Source: Qipengyuania sp. ABI-127-1 (GTDB lineage Bacteria > Pseudomonadota > Alphaproteobacteria > Sphingomonadales > Sphingomonadaceae). From it: 64,000 nt of DNA. The position numbers were made by a program, and so were the translations under genes. Where the stretch lies: NCBI GenBank assembly GCA_022953095.1, contig JALJCR010000003.1, forward strand, positions 372,001 to 436,000, given 5' to 3'. Below the pieces are notes generated by a model. The model was not told the origin of the DNA. It worked only from the letters and a program-made list of their open reading frames with translations, and did no database searches. This document shows, in pieces, positions 25,131 to 34,007 of the stretch (position 1 is the stretch's first letter; every line of letters starts with the position of its first letter).

Positions 25131-26039
25131 CTAGCGCAAAAGTCGCCGCAGGGTGCCCTCGACGCCGGTTTGCCGTGCAAGCCGTTTGACGGATTTCAAG
25201 GCGCCATCGAAGCCGCCGAGGCTCGCAACCAGGGCGCGATTGGCCCAGGTTGGGCGAAGCATCAGGAAACTGGCGCAATCCACGCTGTCGGTTCCGAACA
25301 GCGCCTTGTGCGCGCCTTCGCCCTCGGTGAAGTCGAAATACTGGTAGCGTCCCTCGGCGAAGAGGCTCTCGAGCGCTGCCATCTGCAGCACCGTGCCGGG
25401 CGACAGGCCGGCATGGCCGGGATCGAAGCCGAGATAGGCATAGACCAGCGTCTCGCGCTCCACCGGAAGGTAGAGATAGGCGACCGGAGCGTTGTCGAGG
25501 AAAAGCAGGAAAGCGCGCAGACGGTCCTCTGCCGCCAGATCGTGTCTCTCCGCCTGGGCGGCTTCGCCTTCGGGCAAGCCCGCGTCGAGCAGGCGTGCCT
25601 GATAGGTTCTGCGCGATAGCGGCTGGGCCAGCGCTGTGAACGTGTCGATTTCCTCGGGTGTGCGATAGGCACGCAGATCGAGCGAGCCGCCCGCCGCCTT
25701 TTCGAACTTGCGGCGTTTGCGGCGCAGCGTCGAACGGGTCTTGGCCGAGAAGCGTGAGAAGTAGTGTTCGTAGCTGCCCGCCATGTCGATGAAGTATCGC
25801 GCATATTGCTCGCGCGAACCGATCAGGAAACCCGGCATCGCTGAGCGCAGGCGAAGCTCCGCCGCCGCCGGGGCGGAAAGCACCCGCAGCCCTTCGACAC
25901 TGTTCAGCGCGGGCACCGGCGGCACCCGCCCGGCGAGAATATCCTGCAGCGAAAAGGCCAGCGTGGCGACCGAGCGCTCGATCGAGAACAGCCGTCGCGA
26001 TCCTACCGTGAACGGGATGCGATATTCGGTGGAAGGCAT
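25131..26039 (-). CDS. FemAB/GNAT-type (BioF2-like, Acetyltransf_6) acyltransferase, CelD/BcsL-like
   Basis: 302 residues from MPSTEYRIPFTVGS. The central region KTRSTLRRKRRKFEK (about 116-130) and the C-terminal part with LYLPVERETLVYAYLGFDP, SPGTVLQMAALESLF and YFDFTEGEGAHKALFG match the GNAT fold of the CelD/BcsL (cellulose/exopolysaccharide-associated) acyltransferases. Function: probably transfers an acyl or aminoacyl group to a sugar polymer or precursor. It begins 11 bp after the stop of the deacetylase gene at 26051, so a two-gene operon is likely. The substrate is not known. Confidence 0.75.
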   Translation of the reverse strand: MPSTEYRIPFTVGSRRLFSIERSVATLAFSLQDILAGRVPPVPALNSVEGLRVLSAPAAAELRLRSAMPGFLIGSREQYARYFIDMAGSYEHYFSRFSAKTRSTLRRKRRKFEKAAGGSLDLRAYRTPEEIDTFTALAQPLSRRTYQARLLDAGLPEGEAAQAERHDLAAEDRLRAFLLFLDNAPVAYLYLPVERETLVYAYLGFDPGHAGLSPGTVLQMAALESLFAEGRYQYFDFTEGEGAHKALFGTDSVDCASFLMLRPTWANRALVASLGGFDGALKSVKRLARQTGVEGTLRRLLR

Positions 26040-26050
26040 GAGATCACCCG

Positions 26051-27019
26051 TCACGATGCGCCGTAAAGCGCATTGGAGGCGAGCTGTTCCATAGTCCGTG
26101 CCGCGGTGCGGAAGGGGCTGTGCGGCATGGCGGCTGCGCCGGTTCCGTCGCCGATTTGCGGCGGGTGGCTGGTGAAGGTCGCCCCGTGCGCCCCCGGCGT
26201 TGCCGCTATGCTCGCGCAGAACCTGGCGAAGCGATCGCGGACGATCGTGTTGGCGCGCGTGCGGTCGCGGCTCATCAGCTCGAAACTGTGGCTGACGATA
26301 TTGAGCATGGCGGTGCCTTCGCGCACGCAGAAGCGCAGCGCCGCCGCGAGCTCGCGATGCGAAAGCGCGGTGATCTGCGCGTGGCGCTGGCCACCATGGC
26401 TGTGGATCGATCCTACGGGGACTTCGATCGTGCCGTGGTGACGAACGACCCGGCGGTCGTCGGCGGACAGCGAAATGCGGCATTCCGAACCAGCGATACC
26501 GGGCACATGGCTGCTATCGTAACGGATCCCCACCTTCGCCAGCGCGCGCAGTGTCGCATCGTCCGCACCGAAATTGCCCGCCCTGAAGGCGGTGGGGACG
26601 GGAGCCCCGGCCCGCACTAGAAACTCGCGCGCGATTTCGATCAGTTCGACCTGCTCCGATTCCATAAAATCGTGCATGTTGCGGCCCGTGCGTCCGGCGA
26701 GCGGGTTGGCATCGCCCGCCAGTTCCAGCCATTCCGGGTGAAGGTGCAATTGCACGTCGTGCCCCCGTTCCAGGATCGGTTCGACGACATCCGCGATCGC
26801 CCCGGTACCCCATAGCAGCGCGGGCATGGGATCGACGAAGAAAACGCCCTTGATCCCGTGGGCGTCCATCACGTCCATCTGATACCCGATCCCGACATCG
26901 CCGGTCGGCGTGCGGCAGGCAATCGAGCGGTCGAACACCTCTTCGCGCGCATGCGCGCCGAGGCGCAGGGCAAGCCCCGCCGAATACTCCGTGTCGATCG
27001 TGATATAGACCCTAGTCAT
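26051..27019 (-). CDS. Polysaccharide deacetylase-like (NodB-type) protein
   Basis: 322 residues. The opening VYITIDTEYSAG supplies the catalytic/metal-binding aspartates of a carbohydrate esterase 4 type fold, HDVQLHLHPEW (near residue 87) supplies the His-x3-His zinc pair, and AFRAGNFG (near residue 143) the substrate-loop arginine. No signal peptide is seen, so it is probably cytoplasmic and could act on a lipid-linked or nucleotide-linked sugar. It precedes the acyltransferase gene by 11 bp on the same strand, suggesting N-deacetylation followed by re-acylation of an exopolysaccharide unit. Confidence 0.75.
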   Translation of the reverse strand: MTRVYITIDTEYSAGLALRLGAHAREEVFDRSIACRTPTGDVGIGYQMDVMDAHGIKGVFFVDPMPALLWGTGAIADVVEPILERGHDVQLHLHPEWLELAGDANPLAGRTGRNMHDFMESEQVELIEIAREFLVRAGAPVPTAFRAGNFGADDATLRALAKVGIRYDSSHVPGIAGSECRISLSADDRRVVRHHGTIEVPVGSIHSHGGQRHAQITALSHRELAAALRFCVREGTAMLNIVSHSFELMSRDRTRANTIVRDRFARFCASIAATPGAHGATFTSHPPQIGDGTGAAAMPHSPFRTAARTMEQLASNALYGAS

Positions 27020-27071
27020 CGCGCGGACCCTATCATGCGAGGGTTAACGGCATGATGACGAAGCCGGGCCG

Positions 27072-27830
27072 TCAGATGCCGCCCGGGGTGAAGTCGAAAC
27101 CGGCAGTCGCAAGCCCGTCGCACAGGCTGTCGACGCAGCTCTGGAGCTCGTCCTCCCGCGTCGAACGGACGACGAAATTGGCGCCCACCCGCCCTTCGCG
27201 AAAGAAGGGATAGCTGCCGATCTGACACTGCGGATGGGCCTGTTCGACCTGGCGCAGAATGTCGGCGACCTCGCTTTCGGGCGTCCAGCATCCGACCGTT
27301 TGGGACAGCAGCGGGGCGCCGCCTTCGAGCGTTCCGGTCAGCGCATCGAGCATGCCGGCGGTGATATGCGGCACGCCGGCCATGAGATGCAGATTGCCGA
27401 GCTTGATCCCCGGTGCTCCCGACATCCGGTTGGGGATCAGTTCGGCGCCCTCGGGCACGCGCGCCATGCGCAAGCGCGCCTCGGTCAATTCCTTGCCGAT
27501 GCTGGCGTAATAGCGTTCGAGCATGGCCTTCGCCTCGGGATGGATGACCACCGGAACACCCATCGCCTCTGCCACCGCATCGACGGTTATGTCGTCATGG
27601 GTGGGGCCGATACCGCCGGTGGTGAAGAGGTAGTCATACGCTTCGCGCAAGGCATTCACCGCTTCGACGATGCGATCCATCACATCGGGAACTACGCGCA
27701 CTTCCGACAGGCGAATACCCTGCACTTGTAGCCAACTGGCGACCTGGGCGATGTTCTTGTCGTGCGTGCGCCCCGAAAGGATCTCGTCGCCGATGACGAC
27801 CAGACCCGCAGTATAGATGCGTTCATTCAT
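27072..27830 (-). CDS. Competence/damage-inducible protein A (CinA N-terminal, MoCF-like domain)
   Basis: 252 residues from MNERIYTAGLVVIGDEILSG, which is the canonical beginning of the COG1058 family. TTGGIGPTHDDITVDAVAEA (residues 70-89) is the MogA/MoaB-like substrate loop. Full CinA has an additional C-terminal pyridine nucleotide amidohydrolase domain (PncC); it is missing here, so this is the stand-alone N-terminal form. Proposed roles include pyrophosphatase acting on ADP-ribose-like substrates or molybdopterin binding. The preceding monooxygenase gene is 34 bp away on the same strand. Confidence 0.9.
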   Translation of the reverse strand: MNERIYTAGLVVIGDEILSGRTHDKNIAQVASWLQVQGIRLSEVRVVPDVMDRIVEAVNALREAYDYLFTTGGIGPTHDDITVDAVAEAMGVPVVIHPEAKAMLERYYASIGKELTEARLRMARVPEGAELIPNRMSGAPGIKLGNLHLMAGVPHITAGMLDALTGTLEGGAPLLSQTVGCWTPESEVADILRQVEQAHPQCQIGSYPFFREGRVGANFVVRSTREDELQSCVDSLCDGLATAGFDFTPGGI

Positions 27831-27864
27831 GGATGGCACGCCTAACGTGCTCGTCGCATGAATG

Positions 27865-29373
27865 CTACTCTGCTGCTTCCAGTTGCTGGTCGGCAGCGCG
27901 CGCATTGGCGCCGTGACGGCGGAATTCCAGCACGCCATCGTCGACCGGCTCTTCCTTCATGCGTTTGCGATCGACCACATATTCCTGATTTAGCCGCCAG
28001 GGATAAGCGACCGCGTTTTTCGGCATGATCGATTTGGCGCGCTGGATATAGCCCGAAGAGAAATCGAAGATGTCGTCTTCCTCGATCCGGCCTTCTGCCT
28101 CGGCTGTCAGAACCGGCTCGACCACATCGACGCCCTTCGCGCGGCTTTCGTTGAGCACCCGGCAGATAAAATCGGAATTGATATCCGCGCGCAGAGTCCA
28201 ACTGGCGTTGAGATAGCCGAACACAACCGCCAAATTGGGCAGGTTCGAGAACATGCAGCCCTTGTAATAATAATGCTGGGCGAGATCGATGGCCTGCCCT
28301 TCGCGCGAGAGCTGGATCTTGCCCGCCACCGCGAGTTTGAGGCCCGTTGCGGTAACGACGATATCGGCGGGCAGGAAACGATCGTCGGTCAGCCGCACTC
28401 CGCCTTTTTCGAAGGCTTTGATATGGCCGGTGACTATATCGGCCTTGCCACTCTTGAGCGCGGTGAACAAATCGTCGTCGGGGACCAGGCACAGGCGCTG
28501 GTCCCAAGGGTTGTAGGGCGGGGTGAAGGGCGCGAGATCGTAATCCTCGCCCATCGACTTGCGAATACGTTTGTGAAGTGTCGCAGCCATTTTCTCGGGC
28601 TGCGTCCGCGCGCGTTTGAAGCCGAAATCCTGCAAGGTGATGTTCTTCCACCGCGTGATCCGGTAGGCGAGTCTCTCCGGCAGGATCTTGCGCAGGAAAT
28701 TGGCCAGCGCATCCTTTGCTGGACGGCTGAACATCCAGGTCGGCGTGCGCTGTAGCATCGTCACCTTGGCCGCCTTGCCGCTCATCGAGGGGACGATAGT
28801 GACGGCAGTCGCACCCGATCCGATCACGACGACATTCTTGCCGGTATAGTCGAGGTCTTCGGGCCAGAACTGTGGATGGATAACCTGCCCTTCGAATTCG
28901 CCGAAGTCGAAGCCCGGATCGTAGGGTTCGTCATAGTCGTAATAGCCCGATCCGAGATAGAGCCAGTTGGCGGTAAGGTGCTTTTTCTCGCCCTCGCCGG
29001 TCTCGAGCGTTACGTGCCAGCGCCCATCGCTTTCGCGCCAGTCGGCGGCGAGCACTTTGTGCCCGAACCGCATATGCTTGCGGATGTCGCGTTCATCGAC
29101 GATACGATCCAGATATTCGAGAATGGCAGGCCCATCGGCGATCGACTTCTCGTGTTTCCACGGTTCGAAATCGAAGCCCAGCGTGTGCATGTCGCTATCC
29201 GAACGGATGCCGGGATAGCGGAACAGGTCCCAGGTGCCGCCCAGGTTCTCGCGGCGTTCGACGATGACGAAATCATGGCCCGGCGCCTTTTCCTTCATGT
29301 GCGCTGCCATGCCGATGCCGGAAATTCCTGCACCCACGATCATAACATCGAAATCGGTCGCCGTGTTCGTCAT
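27865..29373 (-). CDS. FAD/NADPH Baeyer-Villiger-type monooxygenase (second copy of this class)
   Basis: 502 residues. Rossmann motif VMIVGAGISGIG near residue 10, fingerprint FEGQVIHPQFWP (exact FxGxxxHxxxWP) near residue 158 and second nucleotide-binding motif VIGSGATAVTIVP near residue 180. It resembles EthA-type enzymes. A GGGAGA ribosome-binding site precedes the ATG at 29373. It belongs to the same family as the gene at 7178 but the sequences differ clearly outside the motifs, so this is an older divergence, not a recent duplication. The cinA-type gene follows after 34 bp. Confidence 0.92.
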   Translation of the reverse strand: MTNTATDFDVMIVGAGISGIGMAAHMKEKAPGHDFVIVERRENLGGTWDLFRYPGIRSDSDMHTLGFDFEPWKHEKSIADGPAILEYLDRIVDERDIRKHMRFGHKVLAADWRESDGRWHVTLETGEGEKKHLTANWLYLGSGYYDYDEPYDPGFDFGEFEGQVIHPQFWPEDLDYTGKNVVVIGSGATAVTIVPSMSGKAAKVTMLQRTPTWMFSRPAKDALANFLRKILPERLAYRITRWKNITLQDFGFKRARTQPEKMAATLHKRIRKSMGEDYDLAPFTPPYNPWDQRLCLVPDDDLFTALKSGKADIVTGHIKAFEKGGVRLTDDRFLPADIVVTATGLKLAVAGKIQLSREGQAIDLAQHYYYKGCMFSNLPNLAVVFGYLNASWTLRADINSDFICRVLNESRAKGVDVVEPVLTAEAEGRIEEDDIFDFSSGYIQRAKSIMPKNAVAYPWRLNQEYVVDRKRMKEEPVDDGVLEFRRHGANARAADQQLEAAE

Positions 29374-29429
29374 CTGTCTCTCCCAAGTTCCCGGAACCTA
29401 GCTCAGTCTGAACGAAAGCACCAGCCTCA

Positions 29430-29444
29430 GTTGCAGGGCGCAAC
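29430..29444. promoter_or_regulatory. Short inverted repeat, candidate operator between divergent genes
   Basis: GTTGC-AGGGC-GCAAC, an exact 5+5 inverted repeat lying 57 bp upstream of the monooxygenase start and 113 bp upstream of the LacI-type regulator. LacI-family operators are palindromic, but this one is short and not of the usual central-CG form, so the assignment is weak. Confidence 0.2.
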
Positions 29445-29556
29445 CTAATCTGCGGGGTCGGTTCCATCGACGAGCGGATCGCCTCCGCGTCCTGCTTGGC
29501 TATCGCTTTCGCGCAGAGGCTGCGTTAGGGCGGTCGGAAAGGGGAACCTTCGCAGC

Positions 29557-30597
29557 ATGTCTAGCAGCGCCAAGCAGAGGCCGCGGCGGGTCACTTCGAT
29601 AGACGTGGCCGAACGCGCCGGGGTGAGCCAGTCGACCGTCAGTCGCGCGCTGGCCGGTTCGGAAACCATCACCCCGGCAACTCGCCGCCGGGTCGAGCTG
29701 GCGGCGGAGGAACTGGGCTATCACGTCAATATGCGCGCTGCGGGCCTGCGGCGCGGTGAAACGGGCACGATAGCGATCGTGGTCATCGGGCGCGAGGGAC
29801 AGGGTCCCGCAGCCATCAACCCGTTTTACTACAGCCTGCTGGGAAGCACCTGCGCTGCGGCGGCAGAGCGCGGATACCAGGCGCTGGTTTCGTTCCAGGC
29901 CAAGCCGGAGGAGCTTTTCGGACATTATGTCGCGCGCCGCCAGGCCGACGGTGTGGTCGTCATCGGGACGGCGACCAATCACGCAGCCTGGGATTATTTC
30001 CGTGAACGCGCGGAAGATACCGATGGCATCGCTTTTTGGGGCTCGCCCTTCGACGACAGTGTCTGGGTCCGCTCGGACAATCGCGACGGGGGGCGGATTG
30101 CAGTGGAACGCCTTGTGAGCAGTGGTGCCCGGCAAATCGTGTTCGTCGGCGATACCGCATCTTCCCAGCGGCAATTTCGCGAGCGCTACGATGGCTATCG
30201 CAGCGCTATGGAAGCGGCGGGGCTTGCGCCGGTGGATGCCGTGGTCAGCGAAGGCGGTGATCGCGTCTCTCAGGGGCGCAACGCCATAGCGAAGTTGGTG
30301 GACAGCGGTGCACGCTTCGATGGCCTTTTCTTCGCCTGCGATGCGATGGCCTTGGGCGCGCTGGAGAAACTGGCCGCGCGCACCATCGATGTGCCGAACG
30401 ATGTTGGCGTTATCGGCTTCGACGGTCTCGGCTCGGGCGAGTTCAGCTCGCCGCCTCTCACCACGGTCGAACCCGATTTCGCCCAGGCCGGCATGCTGTT
30501 GGTCGATACCGCCCTTGCATCGCAGGACGAACGCCCCGAACGCCGTGTTGCTGTCCATCTCGTCGAGCGCGCCAGCGTGCGCCGACCAATCGAATAA
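29557..30597 (+). CDS. LacI-family transcriptional regulator
   Basis: 346 residues. The N-terminal HTH is VTSIDVAERAGVSQSTVSRALAG (residues 12-34) with the hinge helix following, and a periplasmic-binding-protein-like core (about 65-340) with FFACDAMALGAL near residue 263. Such regulators respond to a sugar or small effector. It ends 17 bp before the amidohydrolase gene on the same strand, so it may autoregulate that operon. The effector is not apparent from the sequence. Confidence 0.95.
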   Translation: MSSSAKQRPRRVTSIDVAERAGVSQSTVSRALAGSETITPATRRRVELAAEELGYHVNMRAAGLRRGETGTIAIVVIGREGQGPAAINPFYYSLLGSTCAAAAERGYQALVSFQAKPEELFGHYVARRQADGVVVIGTATNHAAWDYFRERAEDTDGIAFWGSPFDDSVWVRSDNRDGGRIAVERLVSSGARQIVFVGDTASSQRQFRERYDGYRSAMEAAGLAPVDAVVSEGGDRVSQGRNAIAKLVDSGARFDGLFFACDAMALGALEKLAARTIDVPNDVGVIGFDGLGSGEFSSPPLTTVEPDFAQAGMLLVDTALASQDERPERRVAVHLVERASVRRPIE

Positions 30598-30614
30598 TCC
30601 ACCCGGAGAGACCC

Positions 30615-33600
30615 ATGAAAACCAGTATTGCCTCCGTGCTTGCCGCGCTGTTCGCCAGCCAGGCCGCCCATGCCCAGGACCCGCAGCCGAGCCCCAACCC
30701 GGTGGAGGAGCAGGAAGTCGACGCATCGGCGGAAGAGGGGCCGACCGAAGGCAGCGGCATGGCTGTCGATGCGGCGCCCGCGACGGCCAATCCGGCAGCC
30801 GAGGCCGAGGACGAGCCATGGGACATCACCGCACCGCGCGGAGCGACGATCAGGCAGGTCCCGATCCGGACGGACGAAGGCACGTGGATGGATGTCGACG
30901 TGTCGCCCGACGGGCGCATGCTGGCCTTCTCGCTGCTGGGCGATATCTACACCATGCCGATCACGGGCGGTGCGCCGACGCGCATTGCCGACGGTCTCGC
31001 ATGGGAAGTGCAGCCGCGCTTTTCGCCCGACGGTCGCCGGATCGCCTTCACCTCCGACCGCGGCGGCGGCGACAACATCTGGATCATGAATGCCGACGGG
31101 TCTGACAAGCGCCAGCTGACGAAGGAAGATTTCCGCCTTCTCAACCAGCCGAGCTGGTCGCCCGACGGGAACTACATCGTCGCCAAGAAGCATTTCACCA
31201 CCCAGCGCTCGCTCGGCACGGGTGAAATCTGGCTTTACCACGTTTCGGGCGGCGGCGGCGTCAAGCTGGTCAAGCGCGCCAGCGAGACGTTGCAGAAGGA
31301 ACTGGGGGAGCCGGTTTATGCGCCGAACGGCGAGGCGATCTATTATTCGCGCAACGTCACCGGCGGCCCGATCTTCGAATATGCGCAGGATTCGACGCAG
31401 GGCACCTTCGCGATCGAACGCTACGAGCTGGCCACCGGCGAGGTAACCACTGCCGCCAGCGGCTTCGGCGGCGCGGTGCGTCCGCAACCTTCGCCCGATG
31501 GCAACAGCCTCGCCTTCATCCGCCGCGACAAGGACCAGACCGAGCTGTGGGTCAAGGACCTTGCGACCGGCGAACAGCGCATGATCTATGGCGATCTCGA
31601 CATGGATATGCAGGAGACCTGGGCGGTCTATGGCTTCTATCCCCTGATGGACTGGACGCCCGACGGCAATTCGCTCGTGCTCTGGGCAGGCGGCAAATTG
31701 AAGCGTGTCGCCGCAGATGGCAGCGGCGCGCGCGACATTCCCTTCACCATTAACGACACGCGCGGCGTCGCCGATGCGCCTCACCCCGTGATCACGGTTT
31801 CGCCTGACAGTTTCACTGCAAAAATCCCGCGCTTTGCCAGCGTCTCGCCCGATGGCCGCACGGTCGTGTTCGAGAGCCTCGGCAGGCTCTATTCCAAGCC
31901 GGTAGCAGGCGGCACGGCGAGCCGCCTTACCTCGGGCAATGACGATGCGCTCGAGCTATGGCCTTCGTGGTCGCGCGACGGGCGCCGCATCACCTATGTC
32001 CGCTGGACCGATGCCGGGCTCGGCCAGATCATGACGGCCAATGCCAATGGCTCGGGGGCGAGGGCGGTCACTTCGATGCGCGGCCATTACGCGAACCCGC
32101 GCTTTTCGCCCAATGGCAACACGATCGTGTTCGAAAAGCGATCGGGCGGATACCTGACCTCGCCAGAATTCTCGGAGAACGAGGGTGTCTATCGCGTCAG
32201 CGCCTCCGGCGGCACGCCCGAACTGATTGCGCGCGACACGTCGAACCCGCAATTCGGCGCCGATAGCGACCGCGTGTTCATGCTGGGCCGCAAGGATGGC
32301 AAGCTGCAACTGCTCTCCGCCGATCTCGACGGCGAAGCGCGGCAGGTCCACGCCGAGGGCGAACTGGCGACCGAATATCACGTCAGTCCGCGCGGCGATT
32401 TCGTTGCCTTTCGCGAGAATTACGAGGTCTTCGCCACGCCGCTTATGCCCGGTGGGCAGGCGGTGACGGTGGGCGAAAAGGCCAGCTCGCTGCCCGTGGT
32501 GCGCGCGTCGAAGGGCGGGGCGGATTATATCGGCTGGACGCAAGGCGGCGATATGCTGACCTGGTCGATGGGGCCGGTCCTCTACCGCGCCAGCATCGCC
32601 GCGATGTTCGCCAATGCGCCGAAGGACAAGGACGCACCCGAATTCGTCCCGCCGACCAGCGGGACTTCGCTCGAACGCATGGTCGCCGCCGACAAGCCGC
32701 GCGGCACGGTGGCGATCACCGGCGCGAAGATATTGACCATGGCGGGTGAGGGTGCGGGCGAGATCACCAATGGTACCATTGTCATCATCGGCGACCGGAT
32801 CGCCGCGATCGGTCCGGCGTCCTCGGTCCAGGTCCCGCAGGGTGCGAGAGTGATCGACGCAGCGGGCAAGACCATTATGCCGGGCCTGGTCGATGCGCAT
32901 GCGCATGGGCCGCAAGGCACGGGCGATCTGGTGCCGCAGCAAAACTGGTCGCTGGTCCAGAACCTTGCGATGGGCACGACGACGATCCATGATCCGTCCT
33001 CGCAGGCGAGCATGATCTTCGCCGCGGCCGAACGCCAGCGCGCGGGGTCGCTGCTCGCGCCACGCATCTTCTCGACGGCGGAAATCGTCTATGGGGCCAA
33101 GGCGCCGAGCGTCTATGCGCGGATCGACAGCTACGAGGATGCGCTGGCGCATATCCAGCGGATCAAGGCGCAGGGCGGCATTTCGATCAAGAATTACAAC
33201 CAGCCGCGGCGCGACCAGCGCCAGCAGGTGGTGGCCGCCGCGCGTGCGGAGAACATGCTGGTGGTGGCCGAAGGCGGATCGCTGTTCGGCATGGACATGA
33301 ACCTCATCGCCGATGGCAATTCCACCCTCGAGCACAATGTTCCCGGCGAAGTCTTCTACGAGGATGTGCTGCAATTCTGGGCTGGGTCGAACGTCAATTA
33401 CACGCCCACGCTGGTGGTGACCTATGGCGGCCTGGCCGGCGATCCTTACTGGCGGCAGGCGACCGATGTGTTCGCCAACCCGCTGATGGTCCACACCCCG
33501 CCGCGCCAACTGATTGCGCAAACGGCACGGCGCGTGAAGGCGCCCGACTGGGCTTTCGTCGACGACGAGGCCGCGCGTGAGGCGAAGAAGCTCGCCCAGC

Positions 33601-33938
33601 GCGGGGTCAAGGTCAGCATTGGGGCGCATGGCCAGCAGGCCGGTGTCGCCGCCCATTGGGAGCTGTGGAGCTTTGCCCGGGGCGGCATGTCGGCGGTCGA
33701 AGCGCTGCGGGCGGGAACGATCGAGCCTGCCAAATCGCTCGGCATGGAGCGCGATATCGGCAGTCTCGAAGTCGGCAAGCTGGCCGATCTCATCGTCCTG
33801 GATGCCGATCCCAGCGAAAATATTCGCAATTCGGACAAGATCGACCGCGTGATGCTGGGCGGTCGCCTTTACGATGCGCGGACGATGAACGAGGTCGAGA
33901 CCGGCGACGCCCGGCGCCTGCCCTATTGGTGGGAATGA
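30615..33938 (+). CDS. Exported TolB-like beta-propeller fused to a metal-dependent amidohydrolase
   Basis: 1107 residues, signal peptide ending AAHAQ (residue 21). Residues about 75-640 contain repeated PD40/TolB propeller strands such as VSPDGRMLAF, FSPDGRRIAFTSDR, WSPDGNYIV and VSPDGRTVVFES. The C-terminal 450 residues are an amidohydrolase with GLVDAHAHG (metal-binding HxH) near residue 757, VLDADP near the end, and an imidazolonepropionase-like organisation. Function: periplasmic hydrolase, substrate unknown. An ACCCGGAGAG ribosome-binding site precedes the ATG. Tandem with the LacI gene. It is among the largest proteins in the window. Confidence 0.9.
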   Translation: MKTSIASVLAALFASQAAHAQDPQPSPNPVEEQEVDASAEEGPTEGSGMAVDAAPATANPAAEAEDEPWDITAPRGATIRQVPIRTDEGTWMDVDVSPDGRMLAFSLLGDIYTMPITGGAPTRIADGLAWEVQPRFSPDGRRIAFTSDRGGGDNIWIMNADGSDKRQLTKEDFRLLNQPSWSPDGNYIVAKKHFTTQRSLGTGEIWLYHVSGGGGVKLVKRASETLQKELGEPVYAPNGEAIYYSRNVTGGPIFEYAQDSTQGTFAIERYELATGEVTTAASGFGGAVRPQPSPDGNSLAFIRRDKDQTELWVKDLATGEQRMIYGDLDMDMQETWAVYGFYPLMDWTPDGNSLVLWAGGKLKRVAADGSGARDIPFTINDTRGVADAPHPVITVSPDSFTAKIPRFASVSPDGRTVVFESLGRLYSKPVAGGTASRLTSGNDDALELWPSWSRDGRRITYVRWTDAGLGQIMTANANGSGARAVTSMRGHYANPRFSPNGNTIVFEKRSGGYLTSPEFSENEGVYRVSASGGTPELIARDTSNPQFGADSDRVFMLGRKDGKLQLLSADLDGEARQVHAEGELATEYHVSPRGDFVAFRENYEVFATPLMPGGQAVTVGEKASSLPVVRASKGGADYIGWTQGGDMLTWSMGPVLYRASIAAMFANAPKDKDAPEFVPPTSGTSLERMVAADKPRGTVAITGAKILTMAGEGAGEITNGTIVIIGDRIAAIGPASSVQVPQGARVIDAAGKTIMPGLVDAHAHGPQGTGDLVPQQNWSLVQNLAMGTTTIHDPSSQASMIFAAAERQRAGSLLAPRIFSTAEIVYGAKAPSVYARIDSYEDALAHIQRIKAQGGISIKNYNQPRRDQRQQVVAAARAENMLVVAEGGSLFGMDMNLIADGNSTLEHNVPGEVFYEDVLQFWAGSNVNYTPTLVVTYGGLAGDPYWRQATDVFANPLMVHTPPRQLIAQTARRVKAPDWAFVDDEAAREAKKLAQRGVKVSIGAHGQQAGVAAHWELWSFARGGMSAVEALRAGTIEPAKSLGMERDIGSLEVGKLADLIVLDADPSENIRNSDKIDRVMLGGRLYDARTMNEVETGDARRLPYWWE

Positions 33939-33947
33939 CCCCGGCCG

Positions 33948-33986
33948 AGACGGGCGGTGCGGATTGCGGTTTCGCGCTGCCCGTCT
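33948..33986. terminator. Hairpin between convergent amidohydrolase and MCP genes
   Basis: AGACGGGC (33948-33955) is exactly complementary to GCCCGTCT (33979-33986) around a 23-nt loop. No T-run follows on either strand, so it may act as a weak or factor-dependent terminator. Confidence 0.35.
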
Positions 33987-34007
33987 GCCGGGCCTGCATG
34001 ACGGCTT

